Assembly (NCBI RefSeq): GCF_947495025.1
Contig: NZ_CANLXG010000002.1
Location: 1,058,124-1,122,123 of the forward strand
Direction of reading: 5' to 3'
Source: an uncultured Roseobacter sp.
GTDB lineage: Bacteria; Pseudomonadota; Alphaproteobacteria; Rhodobacterales; Rhodobacteraceae
DNA: 64,000 nucleotides
Part shown: positions 62,898-64,000 of the stretch, piece after piece
How positions within the stretch are numbered: position 1 is the stretch's first letter
Layout of the letters: every line of letters begins with the position of its first letter
The notes under the pieces: model-generated
Told to the model about the DNA's origin: nothing
Database searches by the model: none
What the model saw: the letters and a program-made list of their open reading frames with translations, nothing else
Translations under genes and position numbers: made by a program

Positions 62898-63254
62898 ATG
62901 CGCGCTTTTTTTGTTTCATTGCTGACCGCTGCCGCCTTTTCGGGTGCACCGGCCTTTGCTGAATTCGCGAAAATCGATGATCAGTCGGAGTTTATGAAGC
63001 TTGTCACCGGCAAAGAACTGAAGCGACCGTTTGTGAACCTTGAGGTGACTGCGGACGGTCAGATATCGGGTCGTGGTGCCGCATGGCCGGTAACCGGGAA
63101 CTGGACATGGAAAGACGGGTATTTCTGCCGCGACCTTTACTGGGGCGGCGATGCGCTGGGTTATAACTGTCAGGAAGTAAAAGCCAGCGACGGCCGCATC
63201 CGCTTTACTTCGGACCAGGGACAGGGCGATTCGGCCGAGTTCCGGTTGAGGTAA
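62898..63254 (+). CDS. Small exported protein of unknown function
   Basis: 118 residues with a signal peptide (MRAFFVSLLTAAAFSGAPAFA) and a compact mature part with two cysteines (GYFCRDLYWG and YNCQEV), likely disulfide-bonded. No domain recognised. Divergent from nothing; convergent with the DUF1674 gene 12 bases away. Sits just after dapB, as in other Rhodobacterales, but without known role. Confidence 0.7.
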   Translation: MRAFFVSLLTAAAFSGAPAFAEFAKIDDQSEFMKLVTGKELKRPFVNLEVTADGQISGRGAAWPVTGNWTWKDGYFCRDLYWGGDALGYNCQEVKASDGRIRFTSDQGQGDSAEFRLR

Positions 63255-63266
63255 CCCGCTCGGCGA

Positions 63267-63455
63267 TCAGAAATCGACCGCGATCCCTTTTTTCTCCCAG
63301 TCGCCAAAACGCACTGGTTCCGGCCCGTCCCGTCCGCCAAGCTCGGTCGGCAGTTCGAGATCTCCGGCAGCCTTGCGGCGCGCTTCCGCCTCTGCAAGCG
63401 CACGTTGCGCTGCGGGTGGCAGAGTGTCCTGGTTGGACGCTTTCTTGTCAGTCAT
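63267..63455 (-). CDS. DUF1674 (SdhAF4-like) protein
   Basis: 62-residue protein with ALAEAEARRKAAG and the conserved C-terminal block ELGGRDGPEPVRFGDWEKKGIAVDF of DUF1674. The eukaryotic relative SDHAF4 binds the flavinylated SdhA subunit. A bacterial assembly role is inferred from that. Divergent from the RsmB-type gene. Confidence 0.88.
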   Translation of the reverse strand: MTDKKASNQDTLPPAAQRALAEAEARRKAAGDLELPTELGGRDGPEPVRFGDWEKKGIAVDF

Positions 63456-63539
63456 AGAGCATCTTCCTCGTACTGGTCTTGATATACGCCGTCCTTTGGC
63501 GCAGACAACCCGTCAGATTTCCCAGATGCGAGCCCATAA

Positions 63540-64000
63540 ATGTCACAGACCGGCCTTCCCGCGCGCAGAAGCGCAGTTTACCTGCTGGACCAGCTGCTGG
63601 GCGAAGGACGCCTGATGTCAGAACTGCTTGGCGCGGGCGTGCTCGACAGGCTGGAGCCGGAGGATCGCGCCCGTGCTGCGCGCCTGGCCCAGGACACGCT
63701 GCGCGGCCTCGAACGCGCGGACCGCATTCTGCAAAAGCACCTTTCAAAGTACCCTCCGCTGACGGTGCGCAATGCTTTGCGTGTCGCTACTGTCGAGCTG
63801 TGCCACGGTGCCGCGGGGCACGGGGTGGTAAACGCAATGGTCGAGCTTGTCTCGCGCCATAACCGCTACGCGCACCTCAAAGGGCTGACCAATGCCGTGT
63901 TGCGTAAAGTTGCAGCAGACGGGCCCGAGGCCTGGAACGCCCTGAGGGCACCACGCCTGCCCAAATGGCTGCGCGGCCCGCTCACAGAGGCCTGGGGTGC
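63540..64000 (+). CDS. rsmB: RsmB-type rRNA methyltransferase (5' part only)
   Basis: 153 codons visible, running past the window edge. The N-terminal region is the NusB-like RNA-binding domain of 16S rRNA m5C967 methyltransferase (ARRSAVYLLDQLLGEGRLMSELL, LAQDTLRGLERADRIL, NAMVELVSRHNRYAHLKGLTNAVLRKVA). The catalytic SAM domain lies beyond 64000. Start ATG at 63540; name rests on this domain and is otherwise unproved. Confidence 0.82.
   Translation, partial: MSQTGLPARRSAVYLLDQLLGEGRLMSELLGAGVLDRLEPEDRARAARLAQDTLRGLERADRILQKHLSKYPPLTVRNALRVATVELCHGAAGHGVVNAMVELVSRHNRYAHLKGLTNAVLRKVAADGPEAWNALRAPRLPKWLRGPLTEAWG

Noticed and set aside
1..64000. tRNA, rRNA, CRISPR, insertion sequences, prophage, defence islands
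   Set aside because: I scanned for T-loop sequences, repeats with spacers, transposase or integrase motifs and toxin-antitoxin pairs; none was convincing.

Overview
The window looks like core chromosome of a marine Roseobacter-type alphaproteobacterium (Rhodobacterales). It is G+C-rich and gene-dense, with family signatures typical of that group: a short Rhodobacter-type porin, a CenR-type response regulator, the DUF3576-leuS-lptE-holA block, a DUF2125 protein, DUF4170 and DUF1674 proteins, and a betaine-type demethylation cluster. I see no rRNA, tRNA, CRISPR array, transposase, integrase or prophage, and no gene-free stretch longer than 300 bases. Many convergent gene pairs overlap or abut by a few bases. 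Species cannot be named from what is here.

Layout. 1-3058: truncated mutY (minus), divergent from a DUF721 protein, a DsbA-like thioredoxin-fold protein and a class III CoA-transferase. 3064-7742 (minus): envelope operon pmbA, inositol-phosphatase family gene, DUF4170 gene, waaA, lpxK. 7864-14254: DUF2125 secreted protein, SDR oxidoreductase, small HNH protein, MscS channel, HI0933-type flavoprotein, GST and a GFA-fold protein. 14251-18841 (minus): DUF3576 lipoprotein, leuS, lptE, holA. 19087-24269: porin, YggS, L,D-transpeptidase, ribA, cenR, a candidate small RNA, xthA. 24323-30027: thioredoxin-TPR protein, Lon-N domain protein, Trm112-like protein, a UbiH-type hydroxylase (minus), an amidase and an aminotransferase. 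30047-37081: ftsK, lolA, an SLT lipoprotein, an AEC permease, hspQ and a gamma-glutamyltransferase. 37340-39894: an anti-sigma kinase/STAS pair, then a thiolase and free-Met-sulfoxide reductase.

39991-47354 is the most coherent accessory-like unit. It holds a XRE-cupin regulator, LysE exporter, GFA protein, large FAD/GcvT dehydrogenase, homocysteine S-methyltransferase and a second FAD/GcvT dehydrogenase, with overlaps or very short gaps. It is best read as stepwise N-demethylation of glycine betaine to dimethylglycine, sarcosine and glycine, feeding methionine and one-carbon pools. 47406-49063 has an RluA-type pseudouridine synthase and an ArsR-SRPBCC operon with a striking tandem operator. 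49126-52671 has an aldehyde dehydrogenase, 1-Cys peroxiredoxin and a GDSL hydrolase with a sorting-type C-terminus. 52848-61923 (minus) carries the translation/RNA genes rbfA, truB, rpsO and pnp, broken up by unrelated genes. 62001-64000 has dapB, a small exported protein, a DUF1674 protein and the start of an RsmB-type methyltransferase.

The observations most worth checking are the candidate small RNA behind an FNR-type box (23231-23352), the 24-bp-spaced operators in the ArsR promoter (48264-48314), the pairing of a GFA protein with formaldehyde-generating demethylases, and two membrane or acidic proteins of unknown function near rpsO. I did not find a clearly novel multi-gene system; most of the window is ordinary housekeeping DNA.
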